From Anthopleura xanthogrammica (lineage: Eukaryota > Cnidaria > Anthozoa > Actiniaria > Actiniidae): a stretch of DNA of 64,000 nucleotides. The DNA lies in NCBI GenBank assembly GCA_964019055.1, contig OZ025209.1:6435071-6499070 (forward strand). Direction: 5' to 3'. The translations under genes and the position numbers were made by a program. Under the pieces are notes generated by a model. It saw nothing but the letters and a program-made list of their open reading frames with translations, ran no database searches and was not told where the DNA came from. Position 1 is the stretch's first letter. Each line of letters opens with the position of its first letter. Shown here piece after piece: positions 10,508 to 22,499 of this stretch.

Positions 10508-13435
10508 ATGGCTTTCATCATACCTGAAGAGCTCATCACTCCCCCTCCTGAGAATCGTTTCAAGCCCCCATACTACATGAAACATGTTAAGTTCCGTGGC
10601 ATGGATATGGTCGAACCTTTGTCCTACGAAAGACTGCAGAACAGCCTTATAACACAGTACCTCATATCCACCGATCATACTGGTCCACAAGTTATTGATA
10701 GACTCATGACTGTATCCTTCAAACAGGCGCACAAAGATCAACCTGACTGCTCACAGGAGGTCTTGAAGAGGGGGGTTGAGTTAAGTGGAGAGATGTTTCG
10801 TTTCCTGGGTCACTCCAATAGTCAATTGAAAGACAAAACGTGCTATCTGATGGCAGCAACTATTGAAGAAATCCACGACCTTTTAGCTCAATTTGCCGAT
10901 TTTTCCAAGATTCCAAGCACAGCCAAACGAGCTGGAAGAATCGGTCTTTTGTTTTCAAGATTTAATAAAAGTCTCAGCCTACACGAAGACGAGTATCAAA
11001 TCATCCAAGACATTAAAAGTCATTCGTATAACTTCACAGATGGCTGCGGGTTCATGAGTGAAGATTTTGCCAAGGAGATCAAACGCGTTCACCGACTAAA
11101 TCACGTGCCAAGCGTGGTCCAGATCCGTTACCAAGGTTACAAAGGTGTCCTCGTTGTGCAGCCTGAGCTGACTGACCTGAAAGTTCAGTTTCGAGAATCT
11201 ATGAAGAAATTTCGTATTCCAGATGACGAGGTTCGTAGGAATTGTTCCACGTTTGGTGTCGTGGAGTACTCCAAGCCTTACTCGAAAGCATTCCTGAACA
11301 CACAGCTAACGATGGTCCTAACAGACAATTGGACTCTCCATGACTACCTCTTGGAGCTGCAGAGAAATTATTTTCGTATGCTTACAAATCTATGCGATAA
11401 CGAAGAAGAGGCACTAAGATATCTTACAATAACAGGACGAAATAGAACTATTCAATCTCTAAATGAGAAAGGATTCGAAAATCCGCAGGTGCAACAGGAT
11501 CTCCAGGGACTGCGAAATGAAGATATCAAAAAAATGTTAAAAGATGACGAAACAGCTATAGTTAATGTCGGAAATCAAAAGAAAATATCCAGGCTCCGCG
11601 TGCTGGTTCCCAAAGCAAGAAATGTATTCGGTGTATGTGATCCTTATGGAGAACTGGAGTATGGTGAAGTTTTCTTCCAGCCAACTCTACCCGACGGAGA
11701 AGAGGCTGATGAATTTTCCAATGCAAGAAGAGTTATTGTGGGACGTAATCCATGTTACCATACGGGAGACATAAGAGTGTTGAAACTCGTCCATGACAAA
11801 CAAAGGTACTTACTAACTTAATTCATCACAAGGGCGTATCTTCCTTTACGCAAATACACACGTGCGTACTTGAGATTTCCTTTTTCCCAGTAATATTAAT
11901 AAGTATTTGATTCACACAAATACAGGCCACCCGTTCATGTGTACTTGCCAAAATGTCCTAGTTACGCCCCTACATCATACCAATCTAGGATTTTTGTTGC
12001 ATGATAGTTTTTCAATGATCATCAAGCAAATGAAGCATATTCAAGTCTTAAAAAATACGAATATTTCTGCATATCAAATCAATAGATACGTCCATCTGTA
12101 CGACTGCATCGTGTTCCCTACAAAAGGAAGGCGACCACACCCTGATGAATGTTCCGGTGGAGACCTCGATGGTGATAAGTTCTTTGTGAGTTGGGATGAG
12201 TTCCTTATTCCTGAGTGGATTACAAAGCCTTTTCCATATAGCAAAGAAAAGGAAGAAGATCCTTACTGTTCTGTTGGGAAGACTTTGAGACACATTTTCC
12301 TGCCCCTATCAAATATGTTTGCCTCCTTTGGAAGAGCACACTATCAGAAACTTTTTGGCACGGAAGAAGAGGAAATACGCCAGAAAAATATTCGGCAAAG
12401 AGCAGAATTGTTGAATTTCTTTGCTAACTCCAACAACAAGCTTGTCTCTCGTATTGATGCGATCTTCATGAAATATGCCTCCAGGTAACTTAATGAGTTT
12501 CATTTTGACGATGTTTCATGATATGATTATTAAGATTTAATGCTTCGGTTTTGATCTTAGAATAACTGTTTTCTGCCGTCTTTGCTCGAGATACAGAACC
12601 ATGCAGTGGTCCCTTTTATACCTTGGGCATAAATAATGTTTTTCCATGTCATACCAACTAGCTTTCCCTAGACTATCATTTCTTTGTATAAAGGTCGTGC
12701 ATGAAAAGACACATGAATATGGATACAACTCAAACGAAAAAAATCTTATTCTTTAGGGAATAACGCCTGGTCTGAAATGGGAAAACATTATGCCCAAGTT
12801 AAAGCGATCTATCCTCTCACTCCATTGCCCAAGGAGCGTGAGGTGATACCAAACCGCAGTAAGTCCAAGAAGCTCTGGGGTGACTGATTCTCTGAAACTC
12901 AGGTCATCTGGAAGAGGAATATAAAATCGCTTTCGTCCGGAATCTAACCTAAGTCTAGATTTTAATACCTTACGAAGCGTGATTTCAAATCTGCACATTT
13001 TCTCATCTCAGAAATACTCGTAGTAAAATTAAAATGTTGTTTAACTCCTCCAGGCATGGACCATCATGCGAAACTTGTGTAACGCTCAACAAGTACTTCA
13101 CAGATGCTATAGACATGGTAGCAAACAGCGAAGCCATAGAGAAACAACTTAAACAAATGGAGCACGACTACCGAAAAGAACAAACAGCCCATAACGATAA
13201 AAATAGGAAAAAGAAACCGGTTTATCCAAGATTGACCTATCCATCCAGAAGAATCGTGAGACGGAGAGTCGAAACACAGAAGGGATTTCTGAATCAGTTA
13301 AAAATGGATTGTAGATCATCTAAAAAGGAATCCTTCAAAAATGGAGATGAGTGTGTGTGGACGACCATGGAGCAACAATCAGAGCTCTTTGTAAGAAAGA
13401 ATGCTAGAGAAATTACTGAGAGTAGCCGTAGATGA
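10508..13435 (+). CDS. RdRP-2: cellular RNA-dependent RNA polymerase, intact
   Basis: Three exons, 10508-11805, 12086-12484 and 13054-13435, both introns in phase 2, give 692 residues. The protein holds the conserved RdRP core: RFLGHSNSQLKDKTCYLM, then NFTDGCGFMSEDF, VRDPYGELEYGE-like sequence (here FGVCDPYGELEYGE) and, early in exon 2, CSGGDLDGDKFF with metal-binding DLDGD at 459-463. Such enzymes synthesise the complementary strand on RNA templates to amplify silencing. It is the only one of the three copies here with both an open frame and a complete active site. At about 690 residues it lacks the long N-terminal region of fungal, plant or nematode RdRPs, unless further 5' exons exist. The start follows paralogue alignment (all three begin Met-Ala here); an in-frame ATG at 10484 sits directly after a possible acceptor. 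The last exon has an Arg/Lys-rich tail. Confidence 0.9.
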
Positions 13436-14714
13436 TTCTGAAACACATGTACGACTCTAATTTGATAAAGAAAAGAAAAATTGCAAGCACTTGCAATTTT
13501 AAAATCATGCACAATTTTTTTTTAATCTCGATGTCATAGGATTTTTGTATTCGCAGTTTTTGGGCTACCTGTGGCCCAGAAGGACTGGGCCTCACTTATG
13601 TCATCTTTAATTTTTTCCGGGAATTTCCCCCGAGTCCGTTTACCAGAAATGATTACAATACGTATACAACCAAACAAAAGAAGAAAGCTTCACATTTTAC
13701 AGCAGTTCTACGCTTATAACTAGTAAGTTAAAAAGTATTTACTATAAATTATATTGAGCTTTGCTTTGAGGACCATTTTATCCGGCAACGAATACATATT
13801 TTTGTATATACGTCTATCCTTCGGGTCAGTTCTTCCATTTTATGTAATACCAGTGAAGCAGATCTAATATGAACAGTGCGTGGGCTTTTAGACTGATCCC
13901 ACAAGTCGGGGTTTTCGCTCTTTGTCGATTCTGGATACGCTCATACAACCGACTTATGGGATCAGTCTAAAAGCTCGCTAAAACGGCGAGCGAAAACTAC
14001 GACTTATGGAATCAGTCTAGTGGGCTTTTAATAGGAATATAGGGCTATTTCGAATACTGGTTGCACTCACATTTTGTTACTGAGAAGAAGCGGGAGAGAG
14101 ATCCCCCGAGGAGGGTTATTTTCTGTTGTGATTACGAGTATTATTTCTTTTGTATAGCGATGATTCAACAAGGAATTCCGTCCTGTCCATCCACATTTTG
14201 TTTGCACCGGCAGCCTATAATTCCTTAGTGAACTTAGATCATGCATCCAAACTCTGATGAGATAGAAATTTTCTAATTTCTGGTTTACGTAATCAGAGAT
14301 ATTTTGAGTCAAAATATTCAGAATATTTAGACAAAAAATCCGAAAAAATAAAGAGTTTTGTGGTAATGCGTGACCTTTGTAATATTTTCTCTCTAGTTTT
14401 TATGACCTTACCCCCTTTCAGGCTATAGTGTTCCAGGCCAGATCATAATATTTGTATATCGAAAATATATAAGTTATATACCTCTTCTTAGCCTCTGTTG
14501 CGTTTACAAGGTCATCTCCTCCCCTCTCTTTCAGGCTGTTGTATATATTGTCCCGAAAATCCGGGGGTGGTGGTGGTGGTGGGGGTTGAACATCGTAAAC
14601 ACAGGAGGACACGGGTGTATAAAAATTAAATGCAGTCATCCATTCCAAATATACTTATCATCCCTGGCCTTATCTTGTGTTATTTATCAGATATATTCAC
14701 ATCAAGAAGACGTG
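13436..14714. other. Spacer between RdRP-2 and RdRP-3
   Basis: No gene is seen. It holds the upstream flank of the second duplicated unit and one hairpin element. A TTATTTATCAG acceptor-like site precedes the RdRP-3 first coding exon, as in RdRP-2, which suggests a 5' untranslated exon somewhere upstream. Confidence 0.5.
13889..14020. repeat. Inverted-repeat element
   Basis: Arms GACTGATCCCACAAGTCG and CGACTTATGGAATCAGTC flank an internal third copy of the motif. GTTTTCGCTC and GAGCGAAAAC lie inside. Confidence 0.7.
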
Positions 14715-16097
14715 ATGGCTTACATCGTACCTGAAGAATTCTTCATTGCCCCTCCTGCAGAACACCTTCAGACTTCAATCTACATCAAACATGTTGAGCT
14801 CCGTGGGAAAATGGTTCAGTCTTTCACCTACGAAAGACTCCAGAACAGCCTTTTAACACAGTACCTCATATCCACCGACCATACTGGTCCACAAGTTATT
14901 GATAGACTCATGACTGTATCCTTCAAACAGGCGTACAAAGATCAACCTGACTGCTCACAGGAGGTCTTGAAGAGGGGGGTTGCGTTAAGTGGAGCGATGT
15001 TTCGTTTTCTGGGTCACTCCAATAGTCAATTGAAAGATAAAACGTGCTATCTGATGGCAGCAACTGTTGAAGAAATCCACGACCTTTTAGCTCAATTTGC
15101 CGATTTTTCCAAGATTCCGAGCACAGCCAAACGCGCAAAGAGAATCGGTCTTTTGTTTTCCAGCTTTAATAAAAGTCTCAGCCTACACGAAGACGAGTAT
15201 CAAATCATCCAAGACATTAAAAGTAATCAGTATAACTTCACAGATGGCTGCGGGTTCATGAGTGAAGATTTTGCCAAGGAGATCCAACGCGTTCACCGAC
15301 TAAATCACGTGCCTAGCGTGGTACAGATCCGTTACCAAGGTTACAAAGGTGTCCTCGTTGTGCGGCCTGAGCTGACTGGCCTGAAAGTTCAGTTTCGAGA
15401 ATCTATGAAGAAATTTTGTATTCCAGATGACGAGGTTCGTAGGAATTGTTCCACGTTTGGTGTCGTGGAGTACTCCAAGCCTTACTCGAAAGCATTCCTG
15501 AACACACAGCTAACGATGGTCCTGGCAGACAATGGGACTCTCCATGACTACCTCTTGGAGCTGCAGAAAAATTGTTTTCGTATGCTTACATATCTATGCG
15601 ATAGTGAAGAAGAGGCGTTGAGATATCTTACAATAACCGGAAAAGAACAAAGTCTTGGACGACTGAGAGAACGAGGACTTGACCACACTCAAGTAAAGAG
15701 GGAGTTAGGAAGGATGAGGAATGAAGAAATTAGAAAAATGATGAAGGATGATAACAGTACCCCAGGCAATCAAAATGAAAATGAATCGTCGAAGGCATCC
15801 AGGCTCCGCGTGCTGGTTCCCAAAGCAAGAAATGTATTCGGTGTATGTGATCCTTATGGAGAACTGGAGTATGGTGAAGTTTTCTTCCAGCCAACTCTAC
15901 CCGACGGAGAAATTTTTGAATTTTCTAATGCCAGTTTTGTGATTGTCGGTCGCAATCCATGTTACCATCCTGGGGACGTTCGAGTACTGAAGCTTGTGCA
16001 TGCCCAAGACAAACCTAGGTAAGTAGGTTTTATTTGGTTTCAAGGGCAAGTAGGGTGTAGGTTCATTGCAAAGGCCCTTGTCTTGCCTGTAATGGTT

Positions 16098-16230
16098 GGT
16101 CGCATGCAATCCATATTACCATCCAGGGGAAGTTCGAAACTTGTGCATGCCCAAGACAAACCCAGGTGAGCAGGTTTCATTTGGTTTCAAGGGGTGTAGG
16201 CTGAGCCGGGTACTTCAGGCCATTGCGAAG
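16098..16230 (+). repeat. Partial duplication of exon 1 end plus donor in RdRP-3 intron 1
   Basis: The last ~70 bases of exon 1 and its donor (15947-16030) recur here with small changes, again followed by a GT donor (CCCAGGTGAGC) and the TTTCATTTGGTTTCAAGG intron start. It is an unused, decayed tandem copy. Confidence 0.75.
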
Positions 16231-16411
16231 GCCCTTATCTAATCACTAAAGTGAATATTTGAACACTGAGAAGAACAAGCACCGAATAGTCCCCTTCACA
16301 GTTCCCCGCGCCATCTTGAAAGGTAGCCGTGCCTTTGCATCGAAGCGAGAAATGAGGTGATCTGCCGGATAGCAATGACAGATCGAGACAGATCGAGATT
16401 TTGTAATTTAG

Positions 16412-16518
16412 CAATAATAATAGTATTGGTAATAATAATGAGACTGAATCAGCGTTTCACACGAGCAATGCCACATTTGTAATAGTCTAATTATCATTAC
16501 CAATAATACTATTATTTC
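16412..16518. repeat. Palindromic AT-rich element
   Basis: AATAATAGTATTGGTAATAA and its complement flank about 60 bases in RdRP-3 intron 1. Confidence 0.65.
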
Positions 16519-17229
16519 TAAACAACAAAACCACAAAAGAATTCGTACATCTTTTGTTCCAACAGCACGAGATTTCGAAAATGACGAAAATGTTCGTAAT
16601 AGCAAAAATTAACGTCTATTGATGCTGCAAGTGAACGTGTTTTCAAAGGATTGTTCAAATTTGTTCTCCTCGATTGACTCCTTTGTGTTTGATCTAATGT
16701 ATGAAATGTATTTTCTCAAATCATAGGTACGTCCATCTGTAGGACTGTATCGTGTTCCCTACAAAAGGAAGTCGACCACACCCTGATGAATGTTCCGGTG
16801 GAGACCTCGATGGTGATAAGTTCTTTGTTAGTTGGGATAAGCGCCTCATTCCAGAGTGGAAAACAAACCCCTTTCATTACGATGCGATGCCAAACCCCGA
16901 ACTTTCAACTTTGGTTGGCAAGATCTTGTTTAGTGTGTTCTCTCCCGTGTCCAAGGGAGTGAGTGCCTTTGGAAGGGTTCACATTCCAAGTATTTTCGGC
17001 ACCGAGTTGGAAGCAGAACACAAAAGAAAGATTAAATCCAGAGAGGAATTGCTGGTATATTTTGCAAATTTTAACAACGACCTTGTTTCTCGTGTTGATA
17101 GAGTCTTCATGAAGTATGCATCCAGGTAAATGTTTTGCAAAGAGTTTGTTCTGATCAATATTATTTTTGCAAGAAACCACGAAAGAATTAAGACTTTGTC
17201 CTTTATCATTTCTTGATATTTGGTGATCT

Positions 17230-17460
17230 AGGAACATGTGAGCATGCTCACATATTCCCAGATCAGGTGCCCTTTACTATAGGAGTATCCATTTCCCATC
17301 ATACTGCATGGGTCGATGAGCCCATTACTAAGACCATCTAGCTCCCATGTACTGGGTCTGTAAGCAAGCATATTCCCAGATAAGGAGCCCATTCTAGTAC
17401 TAGGAGCATCCATCTCCCATACTGGGTCTGTAAGCAAGCATATTCCCAATTCATTAATAG
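17230..17460. repeat. Local tandem repeats in RdRP-3 intron 2
   Basis: Repeated segments contain CATATTCCCAGAT, GGAGCATCCAT and CTGGGTCTGTAAGCAAG, with two or three diverged copies of each. Confidence 0.6.
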
Positions 17461-19145
17461 CTAAATTAGGAGTGTCCACTGCCTTACTGATTGCATTAAC
17501 TGTGAACACCGTATCAATTTCCAGGCATGGACCTTCATGTGAAGTCTGCGTGTATCTTAACAAGTACTTTTCAGATGCTGTTGACATGGTGGCAAACAAG
17601 AAAGCCATAGAAGGAGAGCTCGAGAAGCTGGAGAAAGTTTTTCACCGGATACACAATACGCGGGTTGGTCGTCCCTTGTACGCTAGCAACAACACGGGCG
17701 GGCTGTGGGATACCTCTCCAGGTTTGCCATCGACAAACCAAAGCCTTAAAATTGTGAGGCGCAGAGTTCGGCAACCAGTGCAAGAGAGGGGGTTTTTGCA
17801 AGTTATGGGGAATCTTATACAACCTGAACCTACCAAAAATCCCTTTAAGACTGGAGACGACGTGTGGACGACTATGGAGACAGAGTCTGAACAATTCGTC
17901 CAAAGAATGAAACGTGATGTAAGATAAAGTGGAGTCTTGGAACCTAAGCAAATTTGCAAATTTGCAAATTTGCAAGGAATATTATAATCATGTTGATCTG
18001 ACACTTGAAGACCGAGATATTCTAGCCGTATAGGAAGCTGTTTCCTGGCCACTACAAGGACATTCTGGTCAAGCTTGAGTGTAGTACATGCAGATCGCGT
18101 GTGCCGCATTCCATATCCAGGCAGTGTCAGTTGTTGTTGACCTCCATAATATGTGAATATTGTTGCGGTTCTCTCCTGTACTTTGAGGGTTTTTCTCTGG
18201 GTTTTTCGCCAATGTGCAAATCTACTTATGAATCCTAATTTTATCTTTCGGGGACCTCAGAGGGGACTTTAAGCTTTTAAAGGTTGTAAAACCTGTTAAT
18301 CTCTACGTTCACACTCAAATAGACCGGAAACAATGGTTTTAAGTCGAGGCTGGCCTTGATAAATAAGAGAATCAAGTTAAATTTTGACTTGAAACAAGCA
18401 TATTTCGTGATCATCCAGCCAAGAGAATTAAATTCGGGAAAGTTCTATTGGTGCCACACAACACCTGATAAGAAATGTCGACGAACAACGGTGTTAATGT
18501 TACTTACAGCTGAACCAGAATTCTTCTTAGAACACCAAATGCACTTGGTCACTTTATTTGACCGTTAATTTTACTTCTATGTCATGTACTCTTTGTCGTG
18601 TATTTTTTATATTTGTTGAATTATTTTTGTGTGGCTACTGCTTCGAAGAAGCGATAGCCACTATGTCATGGTGTTGAGTGACTGAGTGTAACACCACAGC
18701 AAGCCCAAAACATTGAAAATGCAATCGATACTTCATTCGATTACTGTTCGGGATTTGCCGATGTTTCACTTCGGGAACGCCGGGTGCCCGCCGGGTCCCA
18801 TTCGGGCTATTTTGGAAAGCGCCACGTGATAAGCCGATTTTTTATCGATTGCAACGTAAAAGCTTCGTACGTCTTCCATGTGCTTTTGATCTCCGTCTCC
18901 GTAGATCTGCGTTTTGGAGGTGAGTTGTTTATTTTTCTACAATGTTATGCTAATTTTATTTTTCCTACAATTTACACACTAGTATAGTTTCAGTTTGAGT
19001 TTTGTTAAATACAATAGTTAAATCATTACTGCATCAGATTTCCTATTGTAACCTCATAATATCGTTTTCATTTCTCCTGCTTTGCACAATGTTGTAATGA
19101 ATGTTGAGATCAATAAACGTTTTTTAGTTGAAGAAACTAGTCTTG

Positions 19146-19335
19146 TTACTGCTATTTTCATAAACATGCGAACTCGGTAGCTGCGAGCTGCACGCTGAAA
19201 TTTGGTTTTTGGCTTCCGTCAATCAAAACTAATCAGTCGGTATCTTTTATATTTTTGACTGGCGGCAGTGAAAAACCAAATTTCAGCGTGCAGCTCGCAG
19301 CTACCGAGTTCGCATGTTTATGAAAATAGCAGTAA
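19146..19335. mobile_element. TTACTGCTATTTTCAT palindromic MITE, copy 1
   Basis: The inverted arms are about 75 bases and nearly perfect, with TTACTGCTATTTTCAT outermost. A diverged copy lies at 27167-27345. Confidence 0.85.
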
Positions 19336-20144
19336 TGTGAAACCAACCAACAAAGAAATCTTTACTTGGATTAGTTTTTTTTCATTAGAGTGCATGCATT
19401 CAATCCGTGAAACAAATACTAACTTTAAAGAGAGTTCTGTATCAGTTAGTACTAAAATTGTGATTTATTGTTCACAGATTTAGTATGTGCACTCTATTAA
19501 CTTCCAATTTTGTTTTCAACTGAATGTCTCTCTAAAAAGAGTACAATACCTCCTGCTATTTAGCACAAGTTAAACAAAAAATACAGTTCACTAGCATAAT
19601 TTTGCACAATTCAACTTCACTAATTTAATGTTCAGTGTACTCTAGAAAAACAAACAAGTGAATATGAAAAAGTACTTTGAGAAGCCAAAAAAAATTTGCA
19701 AAAGAAAGAATTCTGCTTCACTGATCGTTAGTCTTAGGGTTTGGTATTAGCGATATATATTTATTTCATAAACCAAATGACATTATTTCATACTAGGGTG
19801 CAAACACTTCATACATCAAACATTACATCATATGCATGGTATTTCTATATTATGAATTATCTTATTTCGTTTCACTAATAAATGCAGTAGACACATGCGG
19901 TCCTTGACTGCCTATTTTTAATGATTATATTGCCTATAGTTTTAAATGTATACGCAAGCCTCAGGTGATGGTACTCTGTTATTGGAGTGTGGAATACGCG
20001 CATGTGCGTTGATTGATTACTAAATTGATTGAGGGAGAGAGGGGAGGGTAGAGAGCGAGAGAGAGGAAGGACAGACATAACGGAGTGCCGGATGGATGGA
20101 TGGATGCATTTGCATGGGGAGGTGAATGCATAGATGTTAAGGTT

Positions 20145-20446
20145 ATGGATGGATGGATGGATGGATGGATGGATGGATGGATGGATGGATGGATGGATGG
20201 ATGGATGGATGGATGGATGGATGGATGGATGGATGGATGGATGGATGGATGGATGGATGGATGGATGGATGGATGGATGGATGGATGGATGGATGGATGG
20301 ATGGATGGATGGATGGATGGATGGATGGATGGATGGATGGATGGATGGATGGATGGATGGATGGATGGATGGATGGATGGATGGATGGATGGATGGATGG
20401 ATGGATGGATGGATGGATGGATGGATGGATGGATGGATGGATGGAT
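20145..20446. repeat. Perfect (ATGG)n microsatellite, about 75 units
   Basis: An uninterrupted run of about 300 bases. Because the unit is four bases without a stop, all three forward frames read as Met-Asp-Gly-Trp repeats; these are not genes. Confidence 0.97.
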
Positions 20447-20962
20447 TCTGGAATTGGAAAACTATTTATAGACGATAATTACAATTATATCAAATTGGCA
20501 TATTTAAAAATTTGGCCAACTTTTATTCGCATAATTTTAGCTAGTTTGTGCACAAGATTCTTCGTACATATTTTTCTTCCTTGCTTAAGTATTATAATTC
20601 CGTCGGGTGTCATTATTCCAGCTTTGTTTCACGTCTGTCGGGGCATTGAAGCTAGAAATTCCGTCTTGTGATAAATTGTAGCCTGCGTGGTGGCTCTGGG
20701 GGATTGGGGAGGAGGGAAAAGGGAAAGGGGAGGGGGAGGGGAAGAAAGTAAAGCTCTCCTTTCTTCCCCTCAACCTCCCTGTTGTTGAGTGGCCTGTGGT
20801 TAATTGGTCGAAATGCCTAGATTTGATTGGCCCACTGGATCATAGTCATCATAGTCAATATCTCGTTTTCTGTTGTTAGGCAGCGCAGTGAAGCGAGATT
20901 GGAGGCACCGCTATATATAACACCTTATTTGAATATATCGAGGAGAAACCTAATGAGAGACG

Positions 20963-22240
20963 ATGAAAAAAGTGGAAATCATCTGGATACTTCGTGCGAT
21001 ATTCGTCACCATTTTTCTAAACTTTTTGATAATACTTCGCATTGAACTGCTTCCTTTTGCGTCGTCATCGGTAGAACTGGGAAAAGCACCAGGAAACTCG
21101 AGATTGAAAACCAATCATTCGGTGAAGTTCATTTCACAAAGGCCTCGCCTCTATCACAAACCTCGTGTTCCAAGACTGATTGAGCGCAAACGAAACCCTG
21201 AACGCCGAAATCATAGCTTGTATAGCAAGGATTACAAACTAGTCTTGTTGTATACACCAATATGGGAAGCTATGCCATGGCCTGGAGTGAGCGACTCGTA
21301 CGACTTTGTACACTGCCACGGAAAATTATGTCCAATTTCGAACTGCAGGATCACATACAATAAAGGTGCTTTAAGTGTTAGTGATGTGGTCATTTTTCAT
21401 GGCAAGGATCTTCCTTCTCCTGCCCATATGATGGAGATAAGTCCACAAAAACACAAAAGTCAACGCTGGGTCTTCAAAATGCATGAAAATCCGCACAATA
21501 CCGAATATGATCAGTCCTTATACGATGGGTTTTTCAACTGGACCATGACTTATCGAAGGGACTCGGATATATTCATGCCTTATGATTTCTATTCTACGCT
21601 CCCAGAGCCCATTGAATTTGGTGACTTTGAAGAGAACAGAAATTATGCGGAAGGAAAAGAGAAACTTGTAGCGTGGATGGTGAGCCATTGTAATACAACA
21701 AGAGACGAATTCGTCAAAAAACTTCAAAAATATATCGATGTTGACATTTATGGCAAATGCAGTAAGCATTTTGGTCAAGAAAGAACATGCGAGCCCTGTT
21801 CAAAAGAGTGCTCGCATCTTCTAAAACAACACAAGTTCTACTTATCATTCGAAAATGGTTTCTGTGAAGATTATATCACTGAAAAATACTGGTCGACACC
21901 GTTTGAACATGGTATGATACCTGTTGTTCTCGGCGGAGCAAACTATGACCCCATGGTTGCAGTTCCTGGTTCATACATCAATGTACTGGACTTCACATCC
22001 TTCAAGAAGTTGGCCGATTATTTAATATTTCTGGACAAAAACGATTCGGAATATAACAAGTATTTTCATTGGAAGAAAAAATACAGAATAGGTAACCCGG
22101 AATGTTGGACGTGTAATATATGTGCAGCGGCAAATAATCCTGGCTTACCAACTAAAGTGTATGATCTAAGTAGTTTTTGGGGTGTTAATACTACTTGTAA
22201 TAAGTATAGTGATAAAATTACACAACTACTGAAAGACTAG
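20963..22240 (+). CDS. Alpha-1,3-fucosyltransferase-like protein (GT10)
   Basis: One uninterrupted frame of 425 residues. A short cytoplasmic N-terminus and one hydrophobic segment at about residues 6-27 give the type II membrane layout of Golgi glycosyltransferases, followed by a stem rich in basic residues. The catalytic region carries GT10 hallmarks: FNWTMTYRRDSDIFMPY (about 192-208) and FYLSFENGFCEDYITEKYW (about 291-309), the GDP-fucose-binding part of the family. Paired cysteines near the end (CWTCNIC) match disulphides common in the family. Family members add fucose to N-acetylglucosamine of glycans in the Golgi lumen. The ATG at 20963 is chosen because it precedes the membrane segment directly. 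An AATAAA lies shortly after the stop, next to a MITE at 22289. Acceptor specificity cannot be read from sequence. Confidence 0.92.
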   Translation: MKKVEIIWILRAIFVTIFLNFLIILRIELLPFASSSVELGKAPGNSRLKTNHSVKFISQRPRLYHKPRVPRLIERKRNPERRNHSLYSKDYKLVLLYTPIWEAMPWPGVSDSYDFVHCHGKLCPISNCRITYNKGALSVSDVVIFHGKDLPSPAHMMEISPQKHKSQRWVFKMHENPHNTEYDQSLYDGFFNWTMTYRRDSDIFMPYDFYSTLPEPIEFGDFEENRNYAEGKEKLVAWMVSHCNTTRDEFVKKLQKYIDVDIYGKCSKHFGQERTCEPCSKECSHLLKQHKFYLSFENGFCEDYITEKYWSTPFEHGMIPVVLGGANYDPMVAVPGSYINVLDFTSFKKLADYLIFLDKNDSEYNKYFHWKKKYRIGNPECWTCNICAAANNPGLPTKVYDLSSFWGVNTTCNKYSDKITQLLKD

Positions 22241-22288
22241 TGACGAGAAATCAATAAGCCCCCCTCTCTAACGAAAATAAACACTAAC

Positions 22289-22499
22289 GAAAACAATGGA
22301 ATTAGGGTCTACTAAATATAGCTAGACTATAATGACCTTATTATAGGAAATTAACGCTCCACGAAATTAAGTATTGGAAATTAGCGCGACTTAAATTAAC
22401 GCGAATCGAGGGAAAAAATACTTTTCATTTAAATGAAATGAGCGCGATGGAGACAAATATAACTGATACACTTTAGTAGACCCTAATTCCATTGTTTTC
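22289..22499. mobile_element. GGGTCTACTAAA terminal-repeat element
   Basis: Perfect 28-base inverted ends contain CAATGGAATTAGGGTCTAC. A related right end is found alone near 34496-34560. It sits in the 3' flank of the fucosyltransferase gene and may contribute to its 3' UTR. Confidence 0.8.

Larger units (their letters stand above)
9550..17927 (+). repeat. Tandem duplication carrying RdRP-2 and RdRP-3
   Basis: Unit 1 (about 9550-13555) and unit 2 (about 13556-17927) share the upstream GGGCT(T/A)CCTGTGG block and the same three-exon gene with the same intron phases. Exons are very similar; introns and most flanks have diverged or taken insertions. Confidence 0.8.
14715..17927 (+). pseudogene. 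RdRP-3: tandem RdRP copy with an in-frame stop before the active site
   Basis: Three exons, 14715-16018, 16727-17125 and 17525-17927, in the phases used by RdRP-2, span 702 codons including the final stop. Exon 1 is nearly identical to RdRP-2 over long stretches. In exon 2 the Tyr codon TAC of RdRP-2 is TAG at 16740-16742 (codon 440), 21 codons before an otherwise perfect DLDGD (461-465). Translation would end before the catalytic loop, leaving an inactive fragment of about 439 residues. Everything downstream stays open to the normal stop, and splice sites are intact. This means either a very recent loss, a segregating allele, a sequencing error or stop readthrough. Intron 1 also carries a decayed second copy of the exon 1 end. 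Called a pseudogene provisionally. Confidence 0.75.
17928..20962. other. Intergenic, no gene seen
   Basis: It lies between RdRP-3 and the fucosyltransferase gene. There is a small hairpin near 18632-18663 (GTGGCTACTGCTTC and its complement), a MITE at 19146 and a long ATGG microsatellite. Short open frames show no recognisable product. Confidence 0.55.

Noticed and set aside
20085..20671. Three forward frames of Met-Asp-Gly-Trp repeats
   Set aside because: They follow from the (ATGG)n unit, which has no stop in any forward frame.
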